Shown: piece after piece, positions 35,704-48,169 of the stretch | How the letters are laid out: each line of letters starts with the position of its first letter | Numbering within the stretch: position 1 is the first letter of the stretch | NCBI GenBank assembly: GCA_963580455.1 | Contig: OY756972.1 | Span: 1,441,001-1,505,000 of the forward strand | Source of the DNA: Euonymus europaeus | Lineage: Eukaryota; Streptophyta; Magnoliopsida; Celastrales; Celastraceae | Direction: 5' to 3' | DNA length: 64,000 nt | Notes under the pieces: model-generated | What the model was told of the DNA's origin: nothing | What the model saw: only the letters and a program-made list of their open reading frames with translations | The model's database searches: none | Position numbers and translations under genes: made by a program

Positions 35704-37606
35704 AGAACTCGTGGCTAGTAGGTCTCGTTTCACCTAGTTAGCCGCGAAATGTGGTTTCTTTACGTAAACGGTTTTATGAATATCCGTTGACTCCGAGTTC
35801 AGAATTCGGTGATTTTTAGCTTGATTTCACACTACTTTTCGAGCTCTACAATCCTGGAGTTTCGGATTTGGATTTCAGAACTCGTGGCTAGTAGGTCTCG
35901 TTTCACCAAGTTAGCCGCGAAATGTGGTTTCTTTACGTAAACGGTTTTATGAATATCCGTTGACTCCGAGTTCTGAATTCGGTGATTTTTCGCTTGATTT
36001 CACACTGCTTTTCGAGCTCTACAATCCTGACGTTTCGATTTTTGATTTCAGAACTCGTGGCTAGTAGGTCTCGTTTCATCTAGTTAGCCGCGAAATGTGG
36101 TTTCTTTACGTAAACGGTTTTATAAATATCCGTTGACTCCGAGTTCTGAATTCGGTGATTTTTAGCTTGATTTCATACTCCTTTTCGAGCTCTACAATCC
36201 TGGAGTTTCGGATTTTGATTTCAGAACTCGTGGCTAGTAGGTCTCGTTTCACCTAGTTAGCCGCGAAATGTGGTTTCTTTACGTAAACGGTTTTATGAAT
36301 ATCCGTTGACTCCGAGTTCAGAATTCGGTGATTTTTAGCTTGATTTCACACTACTTTTCGAGCTCTACAATCCTGGAGTTTCGGATTTGGATTTCAGAAC
36401 TTGTGGCTAGTAGGTCTCGTTTCACCAAGTTAGCCGCGAAATGTGGTTTCTTTACGTAAACGGTTTTATGAATATCCGTTGACTCCGAGTTCTGAATTCG
36501 GTGATTTTTCGCTTGATTTCACACTGCTTTTCGAGCTCTACAATCCTGGCGTTTCGATTTTTGATTTCAGAACTCGTGGCTAGTAGGTCTCGTTTCATCT
36601 AGTTAGCCGCGAAATGTGGTTTCTTTACGTAAACGGTTTTATAAATATCCGTTGACTCCGAGTTCTGAATTCGGTGATTTTTAGCTTGATTTCACACTCC
36701 TTTTCGAGCTCTACAATCCTGGAGTTTCGGATTTTGATTTCAGAACTCGTGGCTAGTAGGTCTCATTTCACCTAGTTAGCCGCGAAATGTGGTTTCTTTA
36801 CGTAAACGATTTAATGAATATCCGTTGACTCCGAGTTCTGAATTCGGTTATTTTTAGCTTGATTTCACACTACTTTTCGAGCTCTACAATCCTGTCATTT
36901 CGGATTTTGATTTCAGAACTCGTGGCTAGTAGGTCCCGTTTCACCAATTTAGCCGCGAAATGTGGTTTCTTTACGTAAACGGTTTTATGAATATCCATTG
37001 ACTCCGAGTTCTAAATTCGGTGATTTTTAGCTTGATTTCACACTCCTTTTCGAGCTCTACAATCCTGGCATTTCGGATTTTGATTTCAAAACTCGTGGCT
37101 AGTAGGTCTCGTTTCACCTAGTTAGCCGCGAAATGTGGTTTCTTTACGTAAACGATTTAATGAATATCCGTTGACTCCGAGTTCTGAATTCGGTGATTTT
37201 TAGCTTGATTTCACACTACTTTTCGAGCACTACAATCCTGGCTTTTCGGATTTTGATTTCAGGACTCTTGGCTAGTAGGTCTCGTTTCACCTATTTAGCC
37301 GCGAAATGTGGTTTCTTTACGTAAACGGTTTTATGAATATCCATTGACTCCGAGTTCTGAATTCGGTGATTTTTAGCTTGATTTCACACTACTTTTTGAG
37401 CACTACAATCCTGGAGTTTCGGATTTGGATTTCAGAACTCGTGGCTAGTAGGTCTCGTTTCACCTAGTTAGCCGCGAAATGTGGTTTCTTTACGTAAACG
37501 GTTTTATGAATATCCGTTGACTCCGAGTTCTGAATTCGGTGATTTTTAGCTTGATTTCACACTCCTTTTCGAGCTCTACAATCCTGGAGTTTCGGATTTC
37601 GATTTC

Positions 37607-37758
37607 AGAACTCGTGGCTAGTAGGTCTCGTTTCACCTAGTTAGCCGCGAAATGTGGTTTCTTTACGTAAACGATTTTATGAATATCCGTTGACTCCGAG
37701 TTCTGAATTCGGTGATTTTTTCGAGCTCTACAATCCTGGAGTTTCTGATTTGGATTTC
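37607..37758 (+). repeat. 152-bp monomer 4 of 16
   Basis: Same junction; counterpart of the one at 41911 (offset 4304). Confidence 0.92.
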
Positions 37759-38162
37759 AGAACTCGTGGCTAGTAGGTCTCGTTTCACCTAGTTAGCCGC
37801 GAAATGTGGTTTCTTTACGTAAACGGTTTTATGAATATCCGTTGACTCCGAGTTCAGAATTCGGTGATTTTTAACTTGATTTCACACTACTTTTCGAGCT
37901 CTACAATCCTGGAGTTTCGGATTTGGATTTCAGAACTCGTGGCTAGTAGGTCTCGTTTCACCAAGTTAGCCGCGAAATGTGGTTTCTTTACGTAAACGGT
38001 TTTATGAATATCCGTTGACTCCGAGTTCTGAATTCGGTGATTTTTCGCTTGATTTCACACTCCTTTTCAAGCTCTAAAATCCTAGAGTTTCGGATTTTGA
38101 TTTCAGAACTCGTGGCTAGTAGGTCTCGTTTCACCTAGTTAGCCGCGAAATGTGGTTTCTTT

Positions 38163-41100
38163 ACGTAAACGATTTAATGAATATCCGTTGACTCCGAGTT
38201 CTGAATTCGGTGATTTTTAGCTTGATTTCACACTACTTTTCGAGCTCTACAATCCTGGCATTTCGGATTTTGATTTCAGAACTCGTGGCTAGTAGGTCTC
38301 GTTTCACCTATTTAGCCGCGAAATGTGGTTTCTTTACGTAAACGGTTTTATGAATATCCATTGACTCCGAGTTCTCAATTCGGTGATTTTTAGCTTGATT
38401 TCACACTCCTTTTCGAGCTGTACAATCCTGGAGTTTCAGATTTCGATTTCAGAACTCGTGGCTAGTAGGTCTCGTTTCACCTAGTTAGCCGCGAAATGTG
38501 GTTTCTTTACGTAAACGGTTTTATGAATATCCGTTGACTCCGAGTTCTGAATTCGGTGATTTTTAGCTTGATTTCACACTACTTTTCGAGCTCTACAATC
38601 CTGGCATTTCGGATTTTGATTTCGGAACTCGTGGCTAGTAGGTCTCGTTTCACCTATTTAGCCGCGAAATGTGGTTTCTTTACGTAAACGGTTTTATGAA
38701 TATCCGTTGACTCCGAGTTCTAAATTCGGTGATTTTTAGCTTGAATTCACACTCCTTTTCGAGCTCTACAATCCTGGAGTTTCGGATTTTGATTTCAGAA
38801 CTCGTGGCTAGTAGGTCTCGTTTCACCTAGTTAGCCGCGAAATGTGGTTTCTTTACGTAAACGGTTTTATGAATATCCGTTGACTCCGAGTTCTGAATTC
38901 GGTGATTTTTAGCTTGATTTCACACTACTTTTTGAGCTCTACAATCCTGGAGTTTTGGATTTGGATTTCAGAACTCGTGGCTAGTAGGTCTCGTTTCACC
39001 TAGTTAGCCGCGAAATGTGGTTTCTTTACGTAAACGATTTAATGAATATCCGTTGACTCCGAGTTCTGAATTCGGTGATTTTTAGCTTGATTTCACACTA
39101 CTTTTCGAGCTCTACAATCCTGGAGTTTCGGATTTGGATTTCAGAACTCGTGGCTAGTAGGTCTCGTTTCACCAATTTAGCCGCGAAATGTGGTTTCTTT
39201 ACGTAAACGGTTTTATGAATATCCGTTGACTCCGAGTTCTGAATTCGGTGATTTTTCGCTTGATTTCACACTGCTTTTCGAGCTCTACAATCCTGGCGTT
39301 TCGATTTTTGATTTCAGAACTCGTGGCTAGTAGGTCTCGTTTCATCTAGTTAGCCGCGAAATGTGGTTTCTTTACGTAAACGGTTTTATAAATATCCGTT
39401 GACTCCGAGTTCTGAATTCGGTGATTTTTAGCTTGATTTCACACTCCTTTTCGAGCTCTACAATCCTGGAGTTTCGGATTTTGATTTCAGAACTCGTGGC
39501 TAGTAGGTCTCATTTCACCTAGTTAGCCGCGAAATGTGGTTTCTTTACGTAAACGATTTAATGAATATCCGTTGACTCCGAGTTCTGAATTCGGTGATTT
39601 TTAGCTTGATTTCACACTACTTTTCGAGCTCTACAATCCTGTCATTTCGGATTTTGATTTCAGAACTCGTGGCTAGTAGGTCCCGTTTCACCTATTTAGC
39701 CGCGAAATGTGGTTTCTTTACGTAAACGATTTAATGAATATCCGTTGACTCCGAGTTCTGAATTCGGTGATTTTTAGCTTGATTTCACACTACTTTTCGA
39801 GCTCTACAATCCTGGCATTTCGGATTTTGATTTCAGAACTCGTGGCTAGTAGGTCTCGTTTCACCTATTTAGCCGCGAAATGTGGTTTCTTTACGTAAAC
39901 GGTTTTATGAATATCCATTGACTCCGAGTTCTCAATTCGGTGATTTTTAGCTTGATTTCACACTCCTTTTCGAGCTGTACAATCCTGGAGTTTCAGATTT
40001 CGATTTCAGAACTCGTGGCTAGTAGGTCTCGTTTCACCTAGTTAGCCGCGAAATGTGGTTTCTTTACGTAAACGGTTTTATGAATATCCGTTGACTCCGA
40101 GTTCTGAATTCGGTGATTTTTAGCTTGATTTCACACTACTTTTCGAGCTCTACAATCCTGGCATTTCGGATTTTGATTTCGGAACTCGTGGCTAGTAGGT
40201 CTCGTTTCACCTATTTAGCCGCGAAATGTGGTTTCTTTACGTAAACGGTTTTATGAATATCCGTTGACTCCGAGTTCTAAATTCGGTGATTTTTAGCTTG
40301 AATTCACACTCCTTTTCGAGCTCTACAATCCTGGAGTTTCGGATTTTGATTTCAGAACTCGTGGCTAGTAGGTCTCGTTTCACCTAGTTAGCCGCGAAAT
40401 GTGGTTTCTTTACGTAAACGGTTTTATGAATATCCGTTGACTCCGAGTTCTGAATTCGGTGATTTTTAGCTTGATTTCACACTACTTTTTGAGCTCTACA
40501 ATCCTGGAGTTTTGGATTTGGATTTCAGAACTCGTGGCTAGTAGGTCTCGTTTCACCTAGTTAGCCGCGAAATGTGGTTTCTTTACGTAAACGATTTAAT
40601 GAATATCCGTTGACTCCGAGTTCTGAATTCGGTGATTTTTAGCTTGATTTCACACTACTTTTCGAGCTCTACAATCCTGGAGTTTCGGATTTGGATTTCA
40701 GAACTCGTGGCTAGTAGGTCTCGTTTCACCAATTTAGCCGCGAAATGTGGTTTCTTTACGTAAACGGTTTTATGAATATCCGTTGACTCCGAGTTCTGAA
40801 TTCGGTGATTTTTCGCTTGATTTCACACTGCTTTTCGAGCTCTACAATCCTGGCGTTTCGATTTTTGATTTCAGAACTCGTGGCTAGTAGGTCTCGTTTC
40901 ATCTAGTTAGCCGCGAAATGTGGTTTCTTTACGTAAACGGTTTTATAAATATCCGTTGACTCCGAGTTCTGAATTCGGTGATTTTTAGCTTGATTTCACA
41001 CTCCTTTTCGAGCTCTACAATCCTGGAGTTTCGGATTTTGATTTCAGAACTCGTGGCTAGTAGGTCTCATTTCACCTAGTTAGCCGCGAAATGTGGTTTC

Positions 41101-41276
41101 TTTACGTAAACGATTTAATGAATATCCGTTGACTCCGAGTTCTGAATTCGGTGATTTTTAGCTTGATTTCACACTACTTTTCGAGCTCTACAATCCTGTC
41201 ATTTCGGATTTTGATTTCAGAACTCGTGGCTAGTAGGTCCCGTTTCACCTATTTAGCCGCGAAATGTGGTTTCTTT
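38163..41276 (+). repeat. 9-monomer tandem duplication (1557 bp x 2)
   Basis: Unit 38163-39719 is followed directly by 39720-41276. Shared markers in order are AACGATTTAATG, TTCTCAATTCGG, GAGCTGTACAATCC, GATTTCGGAACTC, GAATTCACACTCC, GAGTTTTGG, CACCAATTTA, CATCTAGTTA, TATAAATATCC, TCTCATTTCAC, CCTGTCATTTCGG and TCCCGTTTCAC. I noticed no differences between the copies by eye, so this is probably a very recent event. Confidence 0.88.
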
Positions 41277-42700
41277 ACGTAAACGGTTTTATGAATATCC
41301 ATTGACTCCGAGTTCTAAATTCGGTGATTTTTAGCTTGATTTCACACTCCTTTTCGAGCTCTACAATCCTGGCATTTCGGATTTTGATTTCAGAACTCGT
41401 GGCTAGTAGGTCTCGTTTCACCTAGTTAGCCGCGAAATGTGGTTTCTTTACGTAAACGATTTAATGAATATCCGTTGACTCCGAGTTCTGAATTCGGTGA
41501 TTTTTAGCTTGATTTCACACTACTTTTCGAGCACTACAATCCTGGCTTTTCGGATTTTGATTTCAGAACTCCTGGCTAGTAGGTCTCGTTTCACCTATTT
41601 AGCCGCGAAATGTGGTTTCTTTACGTAAACGGTTTTATGAATATCCATTGACTCCGAGTTCTGAATTCGGTGATTTTTAGCTTGATTTCACACTACTTTT
41701 TGAGCACTACAATCCTGGAGTTTCGGATTTGGATTTCAGAACTCGTGGCTAGTAGGTCTCGTTTCACCTAGTTAGCCGCGAAATGTGGTTTCTTTACGTA
41801 AACGGTTTTATGAATATCCGTTGACTCCGAGTTCTGAATTCGGTGATTTTTAGCTTGATTTCACACTCCTTTTCGAGCTCTACAATCCTGGAGTTTCGGA
41901 TTTCGATTTCAGAACTCGTGGCTAGTAGGTCTCGTTTCACCTAGTTAGCCGCGAAATGTGGTTTCTTTACGTAAACGATTTTATGAATATCCGTTGACTC
42001 CGAGTTCTGAATTCGGTGATTTTTTCGAGCTCTACAATCCTGGAGTTTCTGATTTGGATTTCAGAACTCGTGGCTAGTAGGTCTCGTTTCACCTAGTTAG
42101 CCGCGAAATGTGGTTTCTTTACGTAAACGGTTTTATGAATATCCGTTGACTCCGAGTTCAGAATTCGGTGATTTTTAACTTGATTTCACACTACTTTTCG
42201 AGCTCTACAATCCTGGAGTTTCGGATTTGGATTTCAGAACTCGTGGCTAGTAGGTCTCGTTTCACCAAGTTAGCCGCGAAATGTGGTTTCTTTACGTAAA
42301 CGGTTTTATGAATATCCGTTGACTCCGAGTTCTGAATTCGGTGATTTTTCGCTTGATTTCACACTCCTTTTCAAGCTCTAAAATCCTAGAGTTTCGGATT
42401 TTGATTTCAGAACTCGTGGCTAGTAGGTCTCGTTTCACCTAGTTAGCCGCGAAATGTGGTTTCTTTACGTAAACGATTTAATGAATATCCGTTGACTCCG
42501 AGTTCTGAATTCGGTGATTTTTAGCTTGATTTCACACTACTTTTCGAGCTCTACAATCCTGGCATTTCGGATTTTGATTTCAGAACTCGTGGCTAGTAGG
42601 TCTCGTTTCACCTATTTAGCCGCGAAATGTGGTTTCTTTACGTAAACGGTTTTATGAATATCCATTGACTCCGAGTTCTAAATTCGGTGATTTTTAGCTT
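41065..42700 (+). repeat. Copy of 36761-38396 (offset 4304 bp)
   Basis: TCTCATTTCAC, AACGATTTAATG, GAGCACTACAATCC with CTGGCTTTTCGG, the short monomer (37714/42018) and TTTTCAAGCTCTAAAATCC recur in order at 4304-bp spacing (25 monomers less 21 bp). Confidence 0.8.
41911..42062 (+). repeat. 152-bp monomer 5 of 16
   Basis: Same junction; followed by GAGTTTCTGATTTGG, as at 37607. Confidence 0.92.
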
Positions 42701-43446
42701 GATTTCACACTCCTTTTCGAGCTGTACAATCCTGGAGTTTCAGATTTCGATTTCAGAACTCGTGGCTAGTAGGTCTCGTTTCACCTAGTTAGCCGCGAAA
42801 TGTGGTTTCTTTACGTAAACGGTTTTATGAATATCCGTTGACTCCGAGTTCTGAATTCGGTGATTTTTAGCTTGATTTCACACTACTTTTCGAGCTCTAC
42901 AATCCTGGCATTTCGGATTTTGATTTCGGAACTCGTGGCTAGTAGGTCTCGTTTCACCTATTTAGCCGCGAAATGTGGTTTCTTTACGTAAACGGTTTTA
43001 TGAATATCCGTTGACTCCGAGTTCTAAATTCGGTGATTTTTAGCTTGAATTCACACTCCTTTTCGAGCTCTACAATCCTGGAGTTTCGGATTTTGATTTC
43101 AGAACTCGTGGCTAGTAGGTCTCGTTTCACCTAGTTAGCCGCGAAATGTGGTTTCTTTACGTAAACGGTTTTATGAATATCCGTTGACTCCGAGTTCTGA
43201 ATTCGGTGATTTTTAGCTTGATTTCACACTACTTTTTGAGCTCTACAATCCTGGAGTTTTGGATTTGGATTTCAGAACTCGTGGCTAGTAGGTCTCGTTT
43301 CACCTAGTTAGCCGCGAAATGTGGTTTCTTTACGTAAACGGTTTTATGAATATCCGTTGACTCCGAGTTCTGAATTCGGTAATTTTTAGCTTGATTTCAC
43401 ACTCCTTTTCGAGCTCTACAATCCTGGAGTTTCGGATTTCGATTTC

Positions 43447-43598
43447 AGAACTCGTGGCTAGTAGGTCTCATTTCACCTAGTTAGCCGCGAAATGTGGTTA
43501 CTTTATGTAAACGATTTTATGAATATTCGTTGACTCCGAGTTCTGAATTCGGTGATTTTTTCGAGCTCTACAATCCTGGAGTTTCGGATTTGTATTTC
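43447..43598 (+). repeat. 152-bp monomer 6 of 16
   Basis: Same junction; counterpart of 33864 at offset 9583, sharing GGTTACTTTATG. Confidence 0.92.
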
Positions 43599-44809
43599 AG
43601 AACTCGTGGCTAGTAGGTCTCGTTTCACCTAGTTAGCCGCGAAATGTGGTTTCTTTACGTAAACGGTTTTATGAATATCCGTTGAGTCCGAGTTCTGAAT
43701 TCGGTGATTTTTAGCTTGATTTCACACTACTTTTCGAGCTCTACAATCCTGGAGTTTCGGATTTGGATTTAAGAACTCGTGGCTAGTAGGTCTCGTTTCA
43801 CCAAGTTAGCCGCGAAATGTGGTTTCTTTACGTAATCGGTTTTATGAATATCCGTTGACTCCGAGTTCTGAATTCGGTGATTTTTCGCTTGATTTCACAC
43901 TCCTTTTCGAGCTCTACAATCCTGGAGTTTCGGATTTTGATTTCAGAACTCGTGGCTAGTAGGTCTCGTTTCACCTAGTTAGCCGCGAAATGTGGTTTCT
44001 TTACGTAAACGATTTAATGAATATCCGTTGACTCCGAGTTCTGAATTCGGTGATTTTTAGCTTGATTTCACACTACTTTTCGAGCACTACAATCCTGGCT
44101 TTTCGGATTTTGATTTCAGAACTCCTGGCTAGTAGGTCTCGTTTCACCTATTTAGCCGCGAAATGTGGTTTCTTTACGTAAACGGTTTTATGAATATCCA
44201 TTGACTCCGAGTTCTCAATTCGGTGATTTTTAGCTTGATTTCACACTCCTTTTCGAGCTCTACAATCCTGGCATTTCGGATTTTGATTTCAGAACTCGTG
44301 GCTAGTAGGTCCCGTTTCACCTAGTTAGCCGCGAAATGTAGTTTCTTTACGTAAACGGTTTTATGAATATCCATTGACTCCGAGTTCTAAATTCGGTGAT
44401 TTTTAGCTTGAATTCACACTCCTTTTCGAGCTCTACAATCCTGGAGTTTCGGATTTCGATTTCAGAACTCGTGGCTAGTAGGTCTCGTTTCACCTAGTTA
44501 GCCGCGAAATGTGGTTTCTTTACGTAAACGGTTTTATGAATATCCGTTGACTCCGAGTTCTGAATTCGATGATTTTTAGGTTGATTTCAAACTACTTTTC
44601 GAGCTCTACAATCCTGGAGTTTCGGATTTGGATTTCAGAACTCGTGGCTAGTAGGTCTCGTTTCACCAAGTTAGCCGCGAAATGTGGTTTCTTTACGTAA
44701 ACGGTTTTATGAATATCCGTTGACTCCGAGTTCTGAATTCGGTGATTTTTAGCTTGATTTCACACTCCTTTTCGAGCTCTACAATCCTGGAGTTTCGGAT
44801 TTCAATTTT

Positions 44810-44961
44810 AGAACTCGTGGCTAGTAGGTCTCGTTTCACCTAGTTAGCCGTGAAATGTGGTTTGTTTACGTAAACGATTTTATGAATATCCGTTGACTCC
44901 GAGTTCTGAATTCGGTGATTTTTTCGAGCTCTACAATCCTGGAGTTTCGGATTTGGATTTC
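44810..44961 (+). repeat. 152-bp monomer 7 of 16
   Basis: Same junction; counterpart of 35227 at offset 9583. Confidence 0.92.
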
Positions 44962-45134
44962 AGAACTCGTGGCTAGTAGGTCTCGTTTCACCTAGTTAGC
45001 CGCGAAATGTGGTTTCTTTACGTAAACGGTTTTATGAATATCCGTTGACTCCCAGTTCTGAATTCGGTGATTTTTAGCTTGATTTCACACTCCTTTTCGA
45101 GCTCTACAATCCTGGAGTTTCGGATTTCGATTTC

Positions 45135-45286
45135 AGAACTCGTGGCTAGTAGGTCTCGTTTCACCTAGTTAGCCGCGAAATGTGGTTTCTTTACGTAAAC
45201 GATTTTATGAATATCCGTTGACTCCGAGTTCTGAATTCGGTGATTTTTTCGAGCTCTACAATCCTGGAGTTTCTGATTTGGATTTC
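45135..45286 (+). repeat. 152-bp monomer 8 of 16
   Basis: Same junction; counterpart of 35552 at offset 9583. Confidence 0.92.
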
Positions 45287-47189
45287 AGAACTCGTGGCTA
45301 GTAGGTCTCGTTTCACCTAGTTAGCCGCGAAATGTGGTTTCTTTACGTAAACGGTTTTATGAATATCCGTTGACTCCGAGTTCAGAATTCGGTGATTTTT
45401 AGCTTGATTTCACACTACTTTTCGAGCTCTACAATCCTGGAGTTTCGGATTTGGATTTCAGAACTCGTGGCTAGTAGGTCTCGTTTCACCAAGTTAGCCG
45501 CGAAATGTGGTTTCTTTACGTAAACGGTTTTATGAATATCCGTTGACTCCGAGTTCTGAATTCGGTGATTTTTCGCTTGATTTCACACTGCTTTTCGAGC
45601 TCTACAATCCTGACGTTTCGATTTTTGATTTCAGAACTCGTGGCTAGTAGGTCTCGTTTCATCTAGTTAGCCGCGAAATGTGGTTTCTTTACGTAAACGG
45701 TTTTATAAATATCCGTTGACTCCGAGTTCTGAATTCGGTGATTTTTAGCTTGATTTCACACTCCTTTTCGAGCTCTACAATCCTGGAGTTTCGGATTTTG
45801 ATTTCAGAACTCGTGGCTAGTAGGTCTCGTTTCACCTAGTTAGCCGCGAAATGTGGTTTCTTTACGTAAACGGTTTTATGAATATCCGTTGACTCCGAGT
45901 TCAGAATTCGGTGATTTTTAGCTTGATTTCACACTACTTTTCGAGCTCTACAATCCTGGAGTTTCGGATTTGGATTTCAGAACTCGTGGCTAGTAGGTCT
46001 CGTTTCACCAAGTTAGCCGCGAAATGTGGTTTCTTTACGTAAACGGTTTTATGAATATCCGTTGACTCCGAGTTCTGAATTCGGTGATTTTTCGCTTGAT
46101 TTCACACTGCTTTTCGAGCTCTACAATCCTGGCGTTTCGATTTTTGATTTCAGAACTCGTGGCTAGTAGGTCTCGTTTCATCTAGTTAGCCGCGAAATGT
46201 GGTTTCTTTACGTAAACGGTTTTATAAATATCCGTTGACTCCGAGTTCTGAATTCGGTGATTTTTAGTTTGATTTCACACTCCTTTTCGAGCTCTACAAT
46301 CCTGGAGTTTCGGATTTTGATTTCAGAACTCGTGGCTAGTAGGTCTCATTTCACATAGTTAGCCGCGAAATGTGGTTTCTTTACGTAAACGATTTAATGA
46401 ATATCCATTGACTCCGAGTTCTGAATTCGGTGATTTTTAGCTTGATTTCACACTACTTTTCGAGCTCTACAATCCTGTCATTTTGGATTTTGATTTCAGA
46501 ACTCGTGGCTAGTAGGTCCCGTTTCACCTATTTAGCCGCGAAATATGGTTTCTTTACGTAAACGGTTTTATGAATATCCATTGACTCCGAGTTCTAAATT
46601 CGGTGATTTTTAGCTTGATTTCACACTCCTTTTCGAGCTCTACAATCCTGGCATTTCGGATTTTGATTTCAGAACTCGTGGCTAGTAGGTCTCGTTTCAC
46701 CTAGTTAGCCGCGAAATGTAGTTTCTTTACGTAAACGGTTTTATGAATATCCATTGACTCCGAGTTCTAAATTCGGTGATTTTTAGCTTGAATTCACACT
46801 CCTTTTCGAGCTCTACAATCCTGGAGTTTCGGATTTCGATTTCAGAACTCGTGGCTAGTAGGTCTCGTTTAACCTAGTTAGCCGCGATATGTGGTTTCTT
46901 TACGTAAACGGTTTTGTGAATATCCGTTGATTCCGAGTTCTGAATTCGGTGATTTTTAGCTTGATTTCACACTACTTTTTGAGCACTACAATCCTGGAGT
47001 TTCGGATTTGGATTTCAGAACTCGTGGCTAGTAGGTCTCGTTTCACCTAGTTAGCCACGAAATGTGGTTTCTTTACGTAAACGGTTTTATGAATATCCGT
47101 TGACTCCGAGTTCTGAATTCGGTGATTTTTAGCTTGATTTCACACTCCTTTTCGAGCTCTACAATCCTGGAGTTTCGGATTTCGATTTC

Positions 47190-47341
47190 AGAACTCGTGG
47201 CTAGTAGGTCTCGTTTCACCTAGTTAGCCGCGAAATGTGGTTTCTTTACGTAAACGATTTTATGAATATCCGTTGACTCCGAGTTCTGAATTCGGTGATT
47301 TTTTTGAGCTCTACAATCCTGGAGTTTCTGATTTGGATTTC
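47190..47341 (+). repeat. 152-bp monomer 9 of 16
   Basis: Junction with an added C-to-T change (GATTTTTTTGAG); counterpart of 37607 at offset 9583. Confidence 0.9.
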
Positions 47342-48169
47342 AGAACTCGTGGCTAGTAGGTCTCGTTTCACCTAGTTAGCCGCGAAATGTGGTTTCTTTA
47401 CGTAAACGGTTTTATGAATATCCGTTGACTCCGAGTTCAGAATTCGGTGATTTTTAACTTGATTTCACACTACTTTTCGAGCTCTACAATCCTGGAGTTT
47501 CGGATTTGGATTTCAGAACTCGTGGCTAGTAGGTCTCGTTTCACCAAGTTAGCCGCGAAATGTGGTTTCTTTACGTAAACGGTTTTATGAATATCCGTTG
47601 ACTCCGAGTTCTGAATTCGGTGATTTTTCGCTTGATTTCACACTCCTTTTCAAGCTCTAAAATCCTAGAGTTTCGGATTTTGATTTCAGAACTCGTGGCT
47701 AGTAGGTCTCGTTTCACCTAGTTAGCCGCGAAATGTGGTTTCTTTACGTAAACGATTTAATGAATATCCGTTGACTCCGAGTTCTGAATTCGGTGATTTT
47801 TAGCTTGATTTCACACTACTTTTCGAGCTCTACAATCCTGGCATTTCGGATTTTGATTTCAGAACTCGTGGATAGTAGGTCTCGTTTCACCTATTTAGCC
47901 GCGAAATGTGGTTTCTTTACGTAAACGGTTTTATGAATATCGATTGACTCCGAGTTCTAAATTCGGTGATTTTTAGCTTGATTTCACACTCCTTTTCGAG
48001 CTGTACAATCCTGGAGTTTCAGATTTCGATTTCAGAACTCGTGGCTAGTAGGTCTCGTTTCACCTAGTTAGCCGCGAAATGTGGTTTCTTTACGTAAACG
48101 GTTTTATGAATATCCGTTGACTCCGAGTTCTGAATTCGGTGATTTTTAGCTTGATTTCACACTACTTTT

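Larger units (their letters stand above)
32999..38586 (+). repeat. 5.6-kb segment D1, copy 1
   Basis: Matches 42582-48169 at a constant offset of 9583 bp. All four short monomers sit at identical relative places, and rare markers are shared: GAGCTGTACAATCC at 33136/42719, GGTTACTTTATGTAAACG, TTCGGTAATTTT, GATTTAAGAACTC. Homology starts at the domain C/D boundary. The copies differ in a patch of about two monomers near 37120-37385. Confidence 0.85.
42582..48169 (+). repeat. 5.6-kb segment D1, copy 2
   Basis: Second copy. It diverges from copy 1 at 48170 (TTTTTGAGCAC against TTTTCGAGCTC). The patch at about 46703-46968 carries TTTAACCTAG, GCGATATGTGG, GTTTTGTGAAT and TTGATTCCGAG instead of copy 1's units. 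Confidence 0.85.

Noticed and set aside
38163..41276. Assembly duplication as the explanation for the 1557-bp repeat
   Set aside because: It cannot be excluded, but both edges lie in normal monomer phase and similar duplications of other sizes occur throughout, so a biological event is the simpler reading. Read depth would decide.
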